The translations under genes were made by a program, and so were the position numbers. Below are positions 1-8,033 of a DNA stretch of 39,992 nucleotides, piece by piece. Positions within the stretch are counted from its first letter, which is position 1. Every line of letters begins with the position of its first letter. The stretch is from a bacterium (GTDB lineage: Bacteria; SZUA-79; Acidulodesulfobacterales; Acidulodesulfobacteraceae): the NCBI GenBank assembly GCA_021850985.1, contig JAJZJX010000016.1, positions 1-39,992 on the forward strand, given 5' to 3'. The notes under the pieces were generated by a model. That model had not been told where the DNA came from, did not search any database, and saw only the letters and a list, made by a program, of their open reading frames with translations.

Positions 1-676
1 AAATTGATTTAGAATGAATCTGACATATTCTAGATTCGGTTAAATTTAAAATATGACCTATCTCTTTTAAAGTAAGTTCATCGTAATAATACATCATTAA
101 AACATTTTTTTCAACTTCTTCAAGCATGTCTATATATTTTATCAGAATATTTTTCTTTTCTTCCTTTAAAAGTACGTCGATAGCCGAAGGCTCTTTGCTT
201 TCTATAGTGTCTAAAGACTCGGACTTCGGCTTATCCATAGATATAAAATCTTTATCGTTTAAAAAAGAGGCTCCTCTTATTTTATAAAACATTTCGTTAA
301 GTTCGTCTATTCCTATGCTTAATTCTTCCGCAATCTCTTCGTCCGAAGGCATTCTTCCAAGTTTCTGCTCTAATTTAGCATAAACTTTTTCTATTCTTCC
401 TGAAAGCTCGCGGACGTTTCTCGGCATATAATCAAGTTTGCGGACATTGTCCAATATAGTGCCTTTTATCCGCGTCACCGCATAAAACCGAAAATTTTCG
501 TTTTTTGACGGATCGAACTTTATAGCCGCATCTATTAATCCGAAAATTCCAAACTCTATAATATCGTCTTTATTTATTACGCCGTTAAATTTCAGCGACA
601 TAAAGTTTGCGACTTTATTTACGAGATTAAAATTTTCTTCTATTAATTTTTTTGACTTTTCGTCTATTTTTTGCAT
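1..676 (-). CDS. fliA: Flagellar sigma factor sigma-28 (FliA), partial
   Basis: RNA polymerase sigma factor for late flagellar genes (filament, motor, chemotaxis), cut by the left window edge so that 225 N-terminal codons are visible. Reading the minus strand from the ATG at 674-676 gives region 2 with the polymerase-binding segment DIIEFGIFGLIDAAIKFD and the -10-binding stretch FRFYAVTRIKGTILDNVR. These are followed by region 3 (LGRMPSDEEIAEEL) and the start of the region 4 helix-turn-helix (ELTLKEIGHILNLTESRICQ). This domain order and the short N-terminus are typical of FliA/SigD, which is normally about 240-260 residues, so only a few residues are missing. It is the last visible gene of the minus-strand flagellar block, 49 bp downstream of flhG. 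The gap contains a 29-bp palindrome. The fliA/flhG/flhF arrangement is common in polar-flagellated bacteria. Confidence 0.93.
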   Translation of the reverse strand, partial: MQKIDEKSKKLIEENFNLVNKVANFMSLKFNGVINKDDIIEFGIFGLIDAAIKFDPSKNENFRFYAVTRIKGTILDNVRKLDYMPRNVRELSGRIEKVYAKLEQKLGRMPSDEEIAEELSIGIDELNEMFYKIRGASFLNDKDFISMDKPKSESLDTIESKEPSAIDVLLKEEKKNILIKYIDMLEEVEKNVLMMYYYDELTLKEIGHILNLTESRICQIHSKSI

Positions 677-689
677 ATTACGTTTTGCG

Positions 690-718
690 GCAGTACCGGA
701 ATTGAATTCCGGCACTGC
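690..718. repeat. 29-bp palindrome between flhG and fliA, copy 1
   Basis: A near-perfect palindrome with arms GCAGTACCGGAATT and AATTCCGGCACTGC. A second copy at 22112-22140, in the flgB-flgC gap, is perfect and matches the reverse complement of this one except for one base. In RNA it would form a strong hairpin inside the fliA transcript. Its role is unknown; it could be a small dispersed repeat, an attenuator or a processing site. Confidence 0.75.
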
Positions 719-725
719 AGTTATA

Positions 726-1577
726 TTACGATAACGACGTCAGGAGTTTGTTGAGAAAGAACTGAATGTTGCCGTTAGATATTTTATTGTCTTTTTGAGA
801 CAATATATTATACGCCAATTTTTTAAAACATTGCGAAGATTTTGAATCCGGAAAAATGTTCGAAACAGGTCTCTGCATTATCACCGAACGCGAAAGATTA
901 TCGTCGCTTATAATATGTCCGAGATAATTTAAATTTACTTTAAGAAATTTATCGGAAACAAGACTTAAGTGTTTATAAACGTCCTTTGCTTCCTTTTCGC
1001 TTTTTACGTTATTAATTATAATAGAAAAATACTTTTCGCCGTATTTAGTGCTTAAAACCTTTATCAGCGCGTAAGCGTCGGTAATGGAAGTAGGTTCCGG
1101 AGTAACTACGACGTATATTTCGCTTGCAGCGAGATTGAAATATAAAACGTTCGACGATATACCCGCTCCGGTGTCCACGAGAAGAACGTCCACAGGCTGC
1201 CCTCCCGCTTCCAAACTGCCTGCAAATTCGTCGAATCTCGACATAAGATTTATCTTCTGGGGTTCTGTAAGGTTAGAAAGTTCAGGTATTCCCGAAGATG
1301 CCGGAAGAATCATGATTCCGTTCTGATCGGTCATTATAATATCGCTTAGCTGTTTATCTCCGTATATAACCTGCGATATATTGTATTTCGGAATCATACC
1401 CATCAAAACCGAAACGTTTCCCAAACTCAGGTCTGCATCCATTATTATAACTCTTTTTCCCATAGAAGCAAAACAATATGCAAGATTGCAGACTATATTC
1501 GTTTTGCCGACCCCTCCTTTGCCGCTTGTAACCGAAATTATTTTCGTGTATGAATTGCCGTTTCCTTGTCTTTTCAT
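726..1577 (-). CDS. flhG: Flagellar number regulator, MinD/ParA-type ATPase FlhG
   Basis: Membrane-associated ATPase of the MinD/ParA family that limits flagellar number and works with FlhF at the cell pole. Visible are the deviant Walker A GKGGVGKT at residues 19-26, the DADLSLGN switch I motif near residue 48, and the LLVDTGAGIS Walker B/switch II near residue 132. The 283-aa length is normal. The start is fixed: an in-frame TAA lies one codon upstream, and a GAGGA ribosome site precedes the ATG. The N-terminus ahead of Walker A is short and lacks the DQAxxLR activator helix that other FlhG proteins use to stimulate the FlhF GTPase. The gene lies 101 bp downstream of flhF, separated from it by a GGAGGGG repeat. 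A generic MinD is unlikely because the gene sits between flhF and fliA. Confidence 0.93.
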   Translation of the reverse strand: MKRQGNGNSYTKIISVTSGKGGVGKTNIVCNLAYCFASMGKRVIIMDADLSLGNVSVLMGMIPKYNISQVIYGDKQLSDIIMTDQNGIMILPASSGIPELSNLTEPQKINLMSRFDEFAGSLEAGGQPVDVLLVDTGAGISSNVLYFNLAASEIYVVVTPEPTSITDAYALIKVLSTKYGEKYFSIIINNVKSEKEAKDVYKHLSLVSDKFLKVNLNYLGHIISDDNLSRSVIMQRPVSNIFPDSKSSQCFKKLAYNILSQKDNKISNGNIQFFLNKLLTSLS

Positions 1578-1615
1578 TTTTTATATTCCTCAGTTCGATT
1601 TTGTGACACTTTTTT

Positions 1616-1672
1616 TAGCTCCCCTCCTTTTTATAAGGAGGGGCGGCAGGCGGCAGCCTGCCGGGGTGGTTT
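1616..1672 (-). repeat. GGAGGGG double-hairpin repeat (family A), copy 1
   Basis: An intergenic repeat with a CCCCTCC/GGAGGGG stem and a second stem GGCAGGC/GCCTGCC, ending in GGGGTGGTT. It fills most of the flhF-flhG gap. Relatives lie at 17124-17175, 18165-18222, 32331-32436, 33153-33210 and 36105-36162. This copy is in reverse orientation, and its second stem is divergent. It resembles REP-type palindromic units found in intergenic regions of many bacteria. Confidence 0.8.
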
Positions 1673-1678
1673 AAAACT

Positions 1679-2878
1679 TCATAACGATGCAGGCTTCGGG
1701 AAAAATAACTGGTAAATGTTGCCTGCGTTTGCTTCTTCGATATCTTCCGGAACATTTTCGCCGTAAGACACGTAATCTACGGCGGAATCTTCAAGCATAA
1801 ACAAGCCGGCAAGATTGCCGATGCCTTTAGATTCATCCGTTTTAGTTATAATAATTCCGTTGACTCCTATTTTATTCCTGAATGATTCATATGACCTTAA
1901 AGCGTCGATATGTTTAAAATGCGCAGGGACTGCAAGTTCTATATTGACTGAACCTTTCAGTCCTTCAAAAAATTTAGCCAGAGCGTTTAAACGGTAAACG
2001 TTATTATGGTTAACCGCAAATGTATCGATTATTACGACGTCCGAACGCGAACCGGCGATAAAAGCATTCAATCCCGAGGGATCCTTTGCTGCCGTGAAAT
2101 CTATCTTAAGCTTTCCGGCATAATTTTTTAAAGTTTCATATCCTCCCATCTTTAAAGAATCTATAGAGCATAAAGAAACGTGAAGATTTTTCTCATAGAT
2201 AAACTTAGAGCATAACTTTGCGGATACGGACGTTTTACCGGAACCGCTGTTGCCGGCAACCGCTATTACTATTTTTCCGTCTAAAGAGCGAACGAATTTT
2301 TTTCTTTCGGTTTTTTTCTCTATTATCTTTTTGAAAAATTTCTTGAAATATTCGATTTTGTCTTCTTTTTTAAAATTAGATAATTTTATCCCTTTAAAAA
2401 ATATATCTATCAATTTAGAAGATACGCTTCTGTCGAAAGAAACGCCGTCTAAATAAAGCAGCAAATCGTTTTCTTTCACGCCTCCGCCGGACGTTCTTTC
2501 GTTTTTAAGCAAGTTCAAATCAAATTTTATTTCCTCCATGAAATTCTTAATTTCTTCAAATTTAACGTTAAGGGCATAATCGACTTTATCCTCGACTATA
2601 CTGTCGAAATTTTCTTTTAAGAACCTGACGTCGTCGTAAATAGGCGCAAGCATGTCTTTATTAAAAACCGACGTTTCGTCTTTTGGAGGCATTATATCTT
2701 CCTCTTTATAATCTATAGCAGCGATAACTTCCAGAAACGGCTTGCCGAAAAAACCGAGTTCTCCGGCTGCCCCGTTAACCTGCCTCGTAGAAATAATAAC
2801 CGCATCTTCGCCGAGATCTTTTTTTATAAGGTTTATCGCATCTTTAATGTCTAAAACTTCGTATCTTTTAATCTGCAT
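1679..2878 (-). CDS. flhF: Flagellar placement GTPase FlhF (SRP-type), with degenerate switch motifs
   Basis: SRP-family GTPase that marks the site of flagellar assembly. The N-terminus (MQIKRYEVLDIKDAINLIKK, then DLGEDAVIIS) is the conserved FlhF B-domain start. The G domain follows after a variable linker. P-loop GNSGSGKT is at residues 209-216 and the G4 motif TKTDE at 345-349, followed by a GIGNLAG closing loop. Two signature elements deviate. The usual DTYRIGA (G2) reads DSLKMGG at 240-246, and the usual DTAGR (G3, switch II) reads DTFAV at 285-289. GTP binding looks possible, but hydrolysis or FlhG-stimulated cycling may be altered. The gene is 79 bp downstream of flhA and upstream of flhG. 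The 399-aa length is normal for FlhF. The assignment is firm from synteny and domain order; the biochemical consequence is inference. Confidence 0.93.
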   Translation of the reverse strand: MQIKRYEVLDIKDAINLIKKDLGEDAVIISTRQVNGAAGELGFFGKPFLEVIAAIDYKEEDIMPPKDETSVFNKDMLAPIYDDVRFLKENFDSIVEDKVDYALNVKFEEIKNFMEEIKFDLNLLKNERTSGGGVKENDLLLYLDGVSFDRSVSSKLIDIFFKGIKLSNFKKEDKIEYFKKFFKKIIEKKTERKKFVRSLDGKIVIAVAGNSGSGKTSVSAKLCSKFIYEKNLHVSLCSIDSLKMGGYETLKNYAGKLKIDFTAAKDPSGLNAFIAGSRSDVVIIDTFAVNHNNVYRLNALAKFFEGLKGSVNIELAVPAHFKHIDALRSYESFRNKIGVNGIIITKTDESKGIGNLAGLFMLEDSAVDYVSYGENVPEDIEEANAGNIYQLFFPKPASL

Positions 2879-2957
2879 AAAATTAAATTATAATGTTTTT
2901 AAACAATTTTACTTTCATTATCGTCAATTTGGCAAAAATTAAATTAATTAAAATGAT

Positions 2958-5060
2958 TTAAGATATTTCAATCGTACCTACGGGCTTAATTTTTATGTTA
3001 GGCGAAATCTCTCCGGTAGAAACTACGGTTATACCGGGTATTATTTCGTTTAAAATATTTCTCAAAAAAAGCCTTATGCGCGGCTGAGCCATAATAACCG
3101 GAGACTGCCCCGAGTCTAAAGCTTTTTTTACGCCTTCTTTTATAGCCGAAACCATTTTGCCGTAATAAGAAGGGTCGATACCCGAATATCCCGCTCCCTG
3201 TTCTTTAGTTTTATTATACTCGTTAAAAATTACCGTTTCCAAGTTTTTTCCAAGCATAAGAGGATGAACCGCATTATCCTGTCCAAGCAAGGTTTTAGTT
3301 ATAGTTCTTTTTAAAGCGCTCCTTACGTATTCGGTAAGCAGGGTCGGGTCTTTGGTATTAGGCGCATAATTATGCAGGGCTTCTACAATCGTAAGCATAT
3401 CTTTAATCGGAACGCCCTCCTGAAGAAGATTTTCCAAGACGTTTTGGACCGAACTAAGCGAAAGTACGCTTGGGATAAGCTCGTCTACGATTTTTGGATA
3501 TTTAGAGGTAAGTATATCGAGAAGTTTTTGAACGTCCTGCCTGGTAAGCAGTTCCGCCGCATTGTTTTTAATAATCTCGACTATGTGAGTCGCTATAACG
3601 GCAGGTATTTCTACGACCGTCCATCCCGCCATTATCGCCTTCTGTTTCAATCCTTCGTCAATCCAGAGGGCAGGCAGATTAAACGCCGGCTCCTTCGTAA
3701 CTACGCCCGGTATATTTTCGGAAACGGTGCCGGGGTTCATGGCAAGAAGTTTGTTCGGCATAGTTTCGTATCTTGCGGTTTCTATACCCTTAATCAAGAA
3801 AATGTATTCGTTGGGTTTTAAATTTAGATTATCTTTAATATGAATAGGCGGAACTATAATACCCATATCGGATGCAAGCTGTTTCCTTATGCCTTTTATC
3901 CTTTCCAAAAGTTCGCCGCTTCTGGAAGCATCTACGTACGGTATAAGGTTATATCCTACTTCAAGCTCGAGAATATCTATCTGCATAGCATTTTCTATTA
4001 TCTGAGATTCCGGAATTTCTTTCTTTTCTTCGGCGGTTTTTTTGGCGGTTGCCGTTTTTTTCTTAGTCGATTCCCTTACTATTATATAACCCGTTAAGGC
4101 TGCTATTGCTGCGAAGAGTATAAAAGGCCAGTGGGGAAGACCCGGAATAATTCCGAAAAAAAACAGTATGCCGGCGGCGGTATAAAGAACTCTCGGATTA
4201 GATATAAACTGATTTGAAAAATCTTTAGACAGGTCGCTTTCGCGGCTTGCCCTAGTCATTATAATACCTGCGGAAGTAGAAACGATTAAAGCCGGAATCT
4301 GCGCCACCAAGCCTTCGCCTACCGTAAGAAGCGTATAATCCGAAGCAGCCTGTAAAATCGTCATATGATGCTGGAATATTCCTATAAGAAGCCCGCCTAT
4401 TATGTTTACTATAATAATGATTATAGCGGCTACTACGTCTCCCCTGACGAATTTGCTTGCGCCGTCCATGGAACCGTAAAAGTCCACTTCTTTAGTTAAA
4501 TCCAGCCTTTTTTTCCTTGCTTCCGCATCGGTTATAAAACCTGAATTAAGTTCGGCGTCTATAGACATCTGTTTTCCGGGCAATGCGTCTAACGTAAATC
4601 TTGCAGATACTTCGGCAACTCTGGTCGCGCCCTTTGTAATAACGAGGAAATTTATTACTATAAAAATTATAAATATTACTATTCCTACCGCAAAGTTTCC
4701 GCCTACGACGAATTGCCCGAAAGACTGTATGACGACGCCGGCGGCATCGGGACCTTTGTAGCCGTAAAGCAGTATAAGCCTTGTAGCGGCTATCTCCAAA
4801 GAAAGGCGGAAAAGCGTAGCCACCAAAAGAATAGTCGGAAAAACCGAAAATTCCAACGGTCTTAAAACATAAATAGAAATAAGAAGAATAATTATGCCGA
4901 AAGATATCGAAAAAGTCAGAAATATATCAAGCATCCACGTAGTTATAGGTATAACCATAAGCCCTATAACCATCATGAAAAGGAGCGCCAGCATTACGTC
5001 GGTATTTCTGAAAAATATATTGCGGGGCATAACCGCCGCGTTTTCCGCTCTTTCAGCCAT
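2958..5060 (-). CDS. flhA: Flagellar export gate protein FlhA
   Basis: Inner-membrane subunit of the flagellar type III export gate. It forms the ring that docks chaperone-substrate complexes and couples export to proton flow. The N-terminal ~330 residues contain eight predicted hydrophobic segments. Between them is the FHIPEP-family signature, seen as RFTLDALPGKQMSIDAELN and KEVDFYGSMDGASKFVRGD. The rest is the cytoplasmic domain (ELEVGYNLIPYVD and the conserved RQDVQKLLD helix are visible). The 700-aa length is standard. The start lies 3 bp after the flhB stop, with a GGAG about 13 bases upstream inside flhB, so translation of the two is probably coupled. It is part of the fliL-to-fliA transcript. 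Confidence 0.98.
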   Translation of the reverse strand: MAERAENAAVMPRNIFFRNTDVMLALLFMMVIGLMVIPITTWMLDIFLTFSISFGIIILLISIYVLRPLEFSVFPTILLVATLFRLSLEIAATRLILLYGYKGPDAAGVVIQSFGQFVVGGNFAVGIVIFIIFIVINFLVITKGATRVAEVSARFTLDALPGKQMSIDAELNSGFITDAEARKKRLDLTKEVDFYGSMDGASKFVRGDVVAAIIIIIVNIIGGLLIGIFQHHMTILQAASDYTLLTVGEGLVAQIPALIVSTSAGIIMTRASRESDLSKDFSNQFISNPRVLYTAAGILFFFGIIPGLPHWPFILFAAIAALTGYIIVRESTKKKTATAKKTAEEKKEIPESQIIENAMQIDILELEVGYNLIPYVDASRSGELLERIKGIRKQLASDMGIIVPPIHIKDNLNLKPNEYIFLIKGIETARYETMPNKLLAMNPGTVSENIPGVVTKEPAFNLPALWIDEGLKQKAIMAGWTVVEIPAVIATHIVEIIKNNAAELLTRQDVQKLLDILTSKYPKIVDELIPSVLSLSSVQNVLENLLQEGVPIKDMLTIVEALHNYAPNTKDPTLLTEYVRSALKRTITKTLLGQDNAVHPLMLGKNLETVIFNEYNKTKEQGAGYSGIDPSYYGKMVSAIKEGVKKALDSGQSPVIMAQPRIRLFLRNILNEIIPGITVVSTGEISPNIKIKPVGTIEIS

Positions 5061-5063
5061 TTT

Positions 5064-6146
5064 TTAAATAAAGCTCCATATCTGTTTAAATTTTTGATTT
5101 GTAGTATATAAATGGGCAAGTATTTCGGCTACCGCTTTATAAAGCGATGCCGGAATCGCCTGTCCGGGTTCGCACGTCTCGTAAAGCGCGCGCGCCACCA
5201 TTTTATTTTCAACCGTCGGAATATCGTTATCCCTTGCTATTTTTTTAATAAGCAAAGCAAGGTTGTCGGCGCCTTTAGCAATCACGACCGGGGCGTTATG
5301 TTTTTTATTGTCGTATTTTAAGGCTACCGCAAAATGCGTCGGGTTGGTAATTACTACATGGGCATTTTTAACCTCTTTTAAAATTCTTCTTCTTGCGATT
5401 TCCCTCTGCATTTTTCTTATTTTTCCCTTAACCTGCTGGTCTCCTTCAAACTGTTTGGCTTCGTCTTTTACTTCCTGCTTAGTCATCATCAGTCCTTTGT
5501 TATACTTGTATTTCTGGAAAAAATAATCGGCTATTGCGAGAACTATCAAAGCCATAATTATGTTAAAAAAAAGTTTATAAAGAATTTTAACGGTAAAAAA
5601 GGCATCGTATGAAGGCGTCATATACTGTAATACTAATATCTTTTTTAAATAAGGAGCGATGGTAAAATATGCGATAGCCGTCAATACGAAAAATTTAAAA
5701 ATAGATTTTACGAGTTCGTTTAAAGACTGAAGAGAAAAAAATCTTTTAACGCCTGAAACAGGATCTATTCTCGTAATATCGGGAATAAGCGGTTCGAACG
5801 TCAGTAAAAACCCTACCTGTGCGAGATTAGAAATTAACGAGGCAAACAATACTAATAAGATAAAAGGAAGAATAGCGTATGCTACGGTATAAATTAAACC
5901 GTCGATAATTTTTATACATTCGGTATAGCCTAAATTTAAATTAGAGAAATGAGATAAAAAATATACCAAGCGGTCGTCGATAACGTTTCCGATATGGGAA
6001 ATATTAAAATAAAGATATATAATTACGGCGACGAAAACGAAAGCGGTCGTCACCTCTCTCGATTTCATTACCTGCCCTTTTTCCCTTGCGTCTTGAATAC
6101 GTTTGGGAGTAGGCTGTTCCGATTTGTCGAACTGATCTTCCGCCAT
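5064..6146 (-). CDS. flhB: Flagellar export switch protein FlhB
   Basis: Inner-membrane export component that switches substrate specificity from rod/hook to filament proteins after FliK measures the hook. Residues 1-30 (DKSEQPTPKRIQDAREKGQV) are the canonical FlhB N-terminus. Four hydrophobic segments follow up to about residue 210, then the cytoplasmic domain with the autocleavage motif NPTH at 268-271. All residues needed for cleavage are present, so the switch should be functional. The 360-aa length is usual. It lies 49 bp downstream of fliR and 3 bp upstream of flhA. The matching ruler gene fliK is in the same window. Confidence 0.98.
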   Translation of the reverse strand: MAEDQFDKSEQPTPKRIQDAREKGQVMKSREVTTAFVFVAVIIYLYFNISHIGNVIDDRLVYFLSHFSNLNLGYTECIKIIDGLIYTVAYAILPFILLVLFASLISNLAQVGFLLTFEPLIPDITRIDPVSGVKRFFSLQSLNELVKSIFKFFVLTAIAYFTIAPYLKKILVLQYMTPSYDAFFTVKILYKLFFNIIMALIVLAIADYFFQKYKYNKGLMMTKQEVKDEAKQFEGDQQVKGKIRKMQREIARRRILKEVKNAHVVITNPTHFAVALKYDNKKHNAPVVIAKGADNLALLIKKIARDNDIPTVENKMVARALYETCEPGQAIPASLYKAVAEILAHLYTTNQKFKQIWSFI

Positions 6147-6195
6147 TTTTAATTTATTACATTAATTATTAATTGTTATGTATTTTATTTTACAG

Positions 6196-6990
6196 TTATT
6201 TTTTAATATATGCCATATAATTTATCATATGATTAAATTCCATTTTTAAGCCGCCGAAAGACTGCATTACATAATCGGTAAAATACGGCACTGTAATGTA
6301 AAGCATGAGAAGTCCTACCGCTATAGTTATAGGAAAACCTACGGCAAAAATATTAAATTGCGGCGCAATTCTCCCCATAAGAGCAATAATTACGTTTAAT
6401 ATAACCGCTACTAAAACAATAGGGATGCTTAAATCCAAACCTATTAAAAATATGTCGTTAGACCTTAAAACTAAATATTGGAAAATATGCGGCGAAAAAT
6501 TTACGAAAGTCAGAGGAATAGTTTGAAAACTTCTGTATATTCCTTCTATTACAAAGAAAAAAGCGGACGTCTGGATAAAAATTATAAGAGCGACGTAGTT
6601 CTGTAAATTAGATATTAAAGAAACCTGCTGATTAGACATAAGGGGGTTTATAAGGCTTATCATTCCGAAACCTATCTGAATGCTTATAAGCTGTCCCGCA
6701 ACTTCTACGCCGGTAAAAATTATAAGAACTAAAAATCCGAAAATAATACCTATTAGAGCTTGGGAAATAACGGCTAAAATCAGCTCCGGCAAGTTTAGGC
6801 GAGGGATTACCTGAGTTTTAACTATTAAGGGAAAAACTATTAACGACATAAAAAAAGCCAGACCTATCTTTGCCCATTTTGGGACGGAAGAACTGCCGAT
6901 AAACGGAAGAGCGACTATCATTGCGATAATACGGAAAAATATCAGCATAAATTCTATTAAAAGATATTGATGTATTATAATTGCCGGCAA
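6196..6990 (-). CDS. fliR: Flagellar export gate protein FliR (TTG start)
   Basis: Polytopic inner-membrane subunit of the FliP5-FliQ4-FliR1 export gate. The 264-aa product is almost wholly hydrophobic, and contains the conserved FliR stretch FFRIIAMIVALPFIGSSSVP near the N-terminus plus GVEVAGQLISIQIGFGM in the middle. The start codon is TTG (plus-strand CAA at 6988-6990), chosen because a strong GAGGAGG ribosome site lies about 8 bases upstream. The next in-frame ATG would cut 14 residues from the first membrane segment. The TTG starts one base after the fliQ stop, so the two are translationally coupled. Confidence 0.96.
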   Translation of the reverse strand: MPAIIIHQYLLIEFMLIFFRIIAMIVALPFIGSSSVPKWAKIGLAFFMSLIVFPLIVKTQVIPRLNLPELILAVISQALIGIIFGFLVLIIFTGVEVAGQLISIQIGFGMISLINPLMSNQQVSLISNLQNYVALIIFIQTSAFFFVIEGIYRSFQTIPLTFVNFSPHIFQYLVLRSNDIFLIGLDLSIPIVLVAVILNVIIALMGRIAPQFNIFAVGFPITIAVGLLMLYITVPYFTDYVMQSFGGLKMEFNHMINYMAYIKK

Positions 6991-6991
6991 A

Positions 6992-7270
6992 TCAGCTTCC
7001 TCCTCTTATATATTCCGGAAAATGAGAAAAAATTACCGTCGCAAAATTTCCCATAATGTTCAGCATCCAAGGTCCAAAAATAAGCAAAACGATTATAACT
7101 ACGATAATTTTAGGAACAAAAGTAAGCGTCTGGTCCTGAAGCTGCGTAACGGCCTGAAACATGCTTATAAGTATTCCTATCGCAAGGCTCGCTATAAGCG
7201 GAGGCGCACTTAAATATAAAACCGTAAGTATTACTTTTTGAATTATAAAATTTACAAACGCAACAGACAT
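6992..7270 (-). CDS. fliQ: Flagellar export gate protein FliQ
   Basis: Small inner-membrane subunit of the flagellar type III export gate. At 92 residues with two transmembrane hairpin segments it matches the FliQ family, including the conserved AVTQLQDQTLTFVPKI segment between and into the second membrane helix. It sits between fliP (52 bp upstream) and fliR (1 bp downstream), the universal P-Q-R order. No unusual features. Confidence 0.97.
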   Translation of the reverse strand: MSVAFVNFIIQKVILTVLYLSAPPLIASLAIGILISMFQAVTQLQDQTLTFVPKIIVVIIVLLIFGPWMLNIMGNFATVIFSHFPEYIRGGS

Positions 7271-7322
7271 ATTTTCGTCGGGTTTAAAAGTTATCGAACT
7301 ATTTGACGCAACAAATTACACG

Positions 7323-8033
7323 CTATGTATGAAAACTCTGTACAAGCGAACCTATTACTAAATACCAGCCGTTTACCATAACGAAAAGCATGAGCTTAAA
7401 AGGAAGAGATATCATAGTAGGCGGCAGCATAAGCATACCCATCGACATTAAAAGACTCGAAACTACGAGATCTAATATCAAAAACGGAAGATATATAAGA
7501 AAACTTATCTCGAAAGCAGTAGTAAGCTCGCTTACGATAAATGCCGGAACGAGGACGTATGTCGGCACGTCTTTAGGCGATTTAACGTTCTTTATTTTAG
7601 ACATTTTAACGAAAAGCTCCAAGTCTTTAAGCCTCGTCTGTTTAAGCATAAAACCTCTGACGGGCTGAATTCCTATTTTATAAGCTTTTTTAATTCCTAT
7701 AAAACCTTTGCTGTAAGGAACGTAAGCATTTTTATATACCGAACTTATAACAGGCGCCATTATAAAAAATGTAAGAAAAAGGCTTAACCCGATAATGACC
7801 TGATTAGGCGGTTCTGTCGTAAGCCCCATGGAAGTTCTTAGAAACGACAATACCACTACTATCCTGACGAACGAAGTCATCATAATTAATATAGAAGGAG
7901 CTATCGAAATGACCGTGAAAATAAGAAGTATCTGGATAAGCATAGATACCTGCGAGTGTGCGGCATGACCGGTCATACTGATAGCAGGCAAAGCTAAAAG
8001 CGAAGTGTTTTTAAAGCTTTTTACTTTTAACAT
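7323..8033 (-). CDS. fliP: Flagellar export gate protein FliP
   Basis: Core inner-membrane subunit of the export gate pore. The conserved FliP blocks are present: ILIMMTSFVRIVVVLSFLR, PPNQVIIGLSLFLTFFIMAP, the ELTTAFEISFLIYLPFL region, and the C-terminal MLMLPPTMISLPFKLMLFV. FliP usually begins with a cleavable signal peptide; here the first 30 residues are only weakly hydrophobic, so a classical signal is not obvious. The start overlaps the end of fliO by 23 bp, implying coupled translation. The 236-aa length is close to the family norm. An earlier start inside fliO cannot be excluded. Confidence 0.96.
   Translation of the reverse strand: MLKVKSFKNTSLLALPAISMTGHAAHSQVSMLIQILLIFTVISIAPSILIMMTSFVRIVVVLSFLRTSMGLTTEPPNQVIIGLSLFLTFFIMAPVISSVYKNAYVPYSKGFIGIKKAYKIGIQPVRGFMLKQTRLKDLELFVKMSKIKNVKSPKDVPTYVLVPAFIVSELTTAFEISFLIYLPFLILDLVVSSLLMSMGMLMLPPTMISLPFKLMLFVMVNGWYLVIGSLVQSFHT

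Noticed and set aside
1616-1672. GGAGGGG hairpins as rho-independent terminators
   Set aside because: The stems are strong but have no following U-run, and this copy sits between cotranscribed flhF and flhG; a termination role is not supported by sequence alone.
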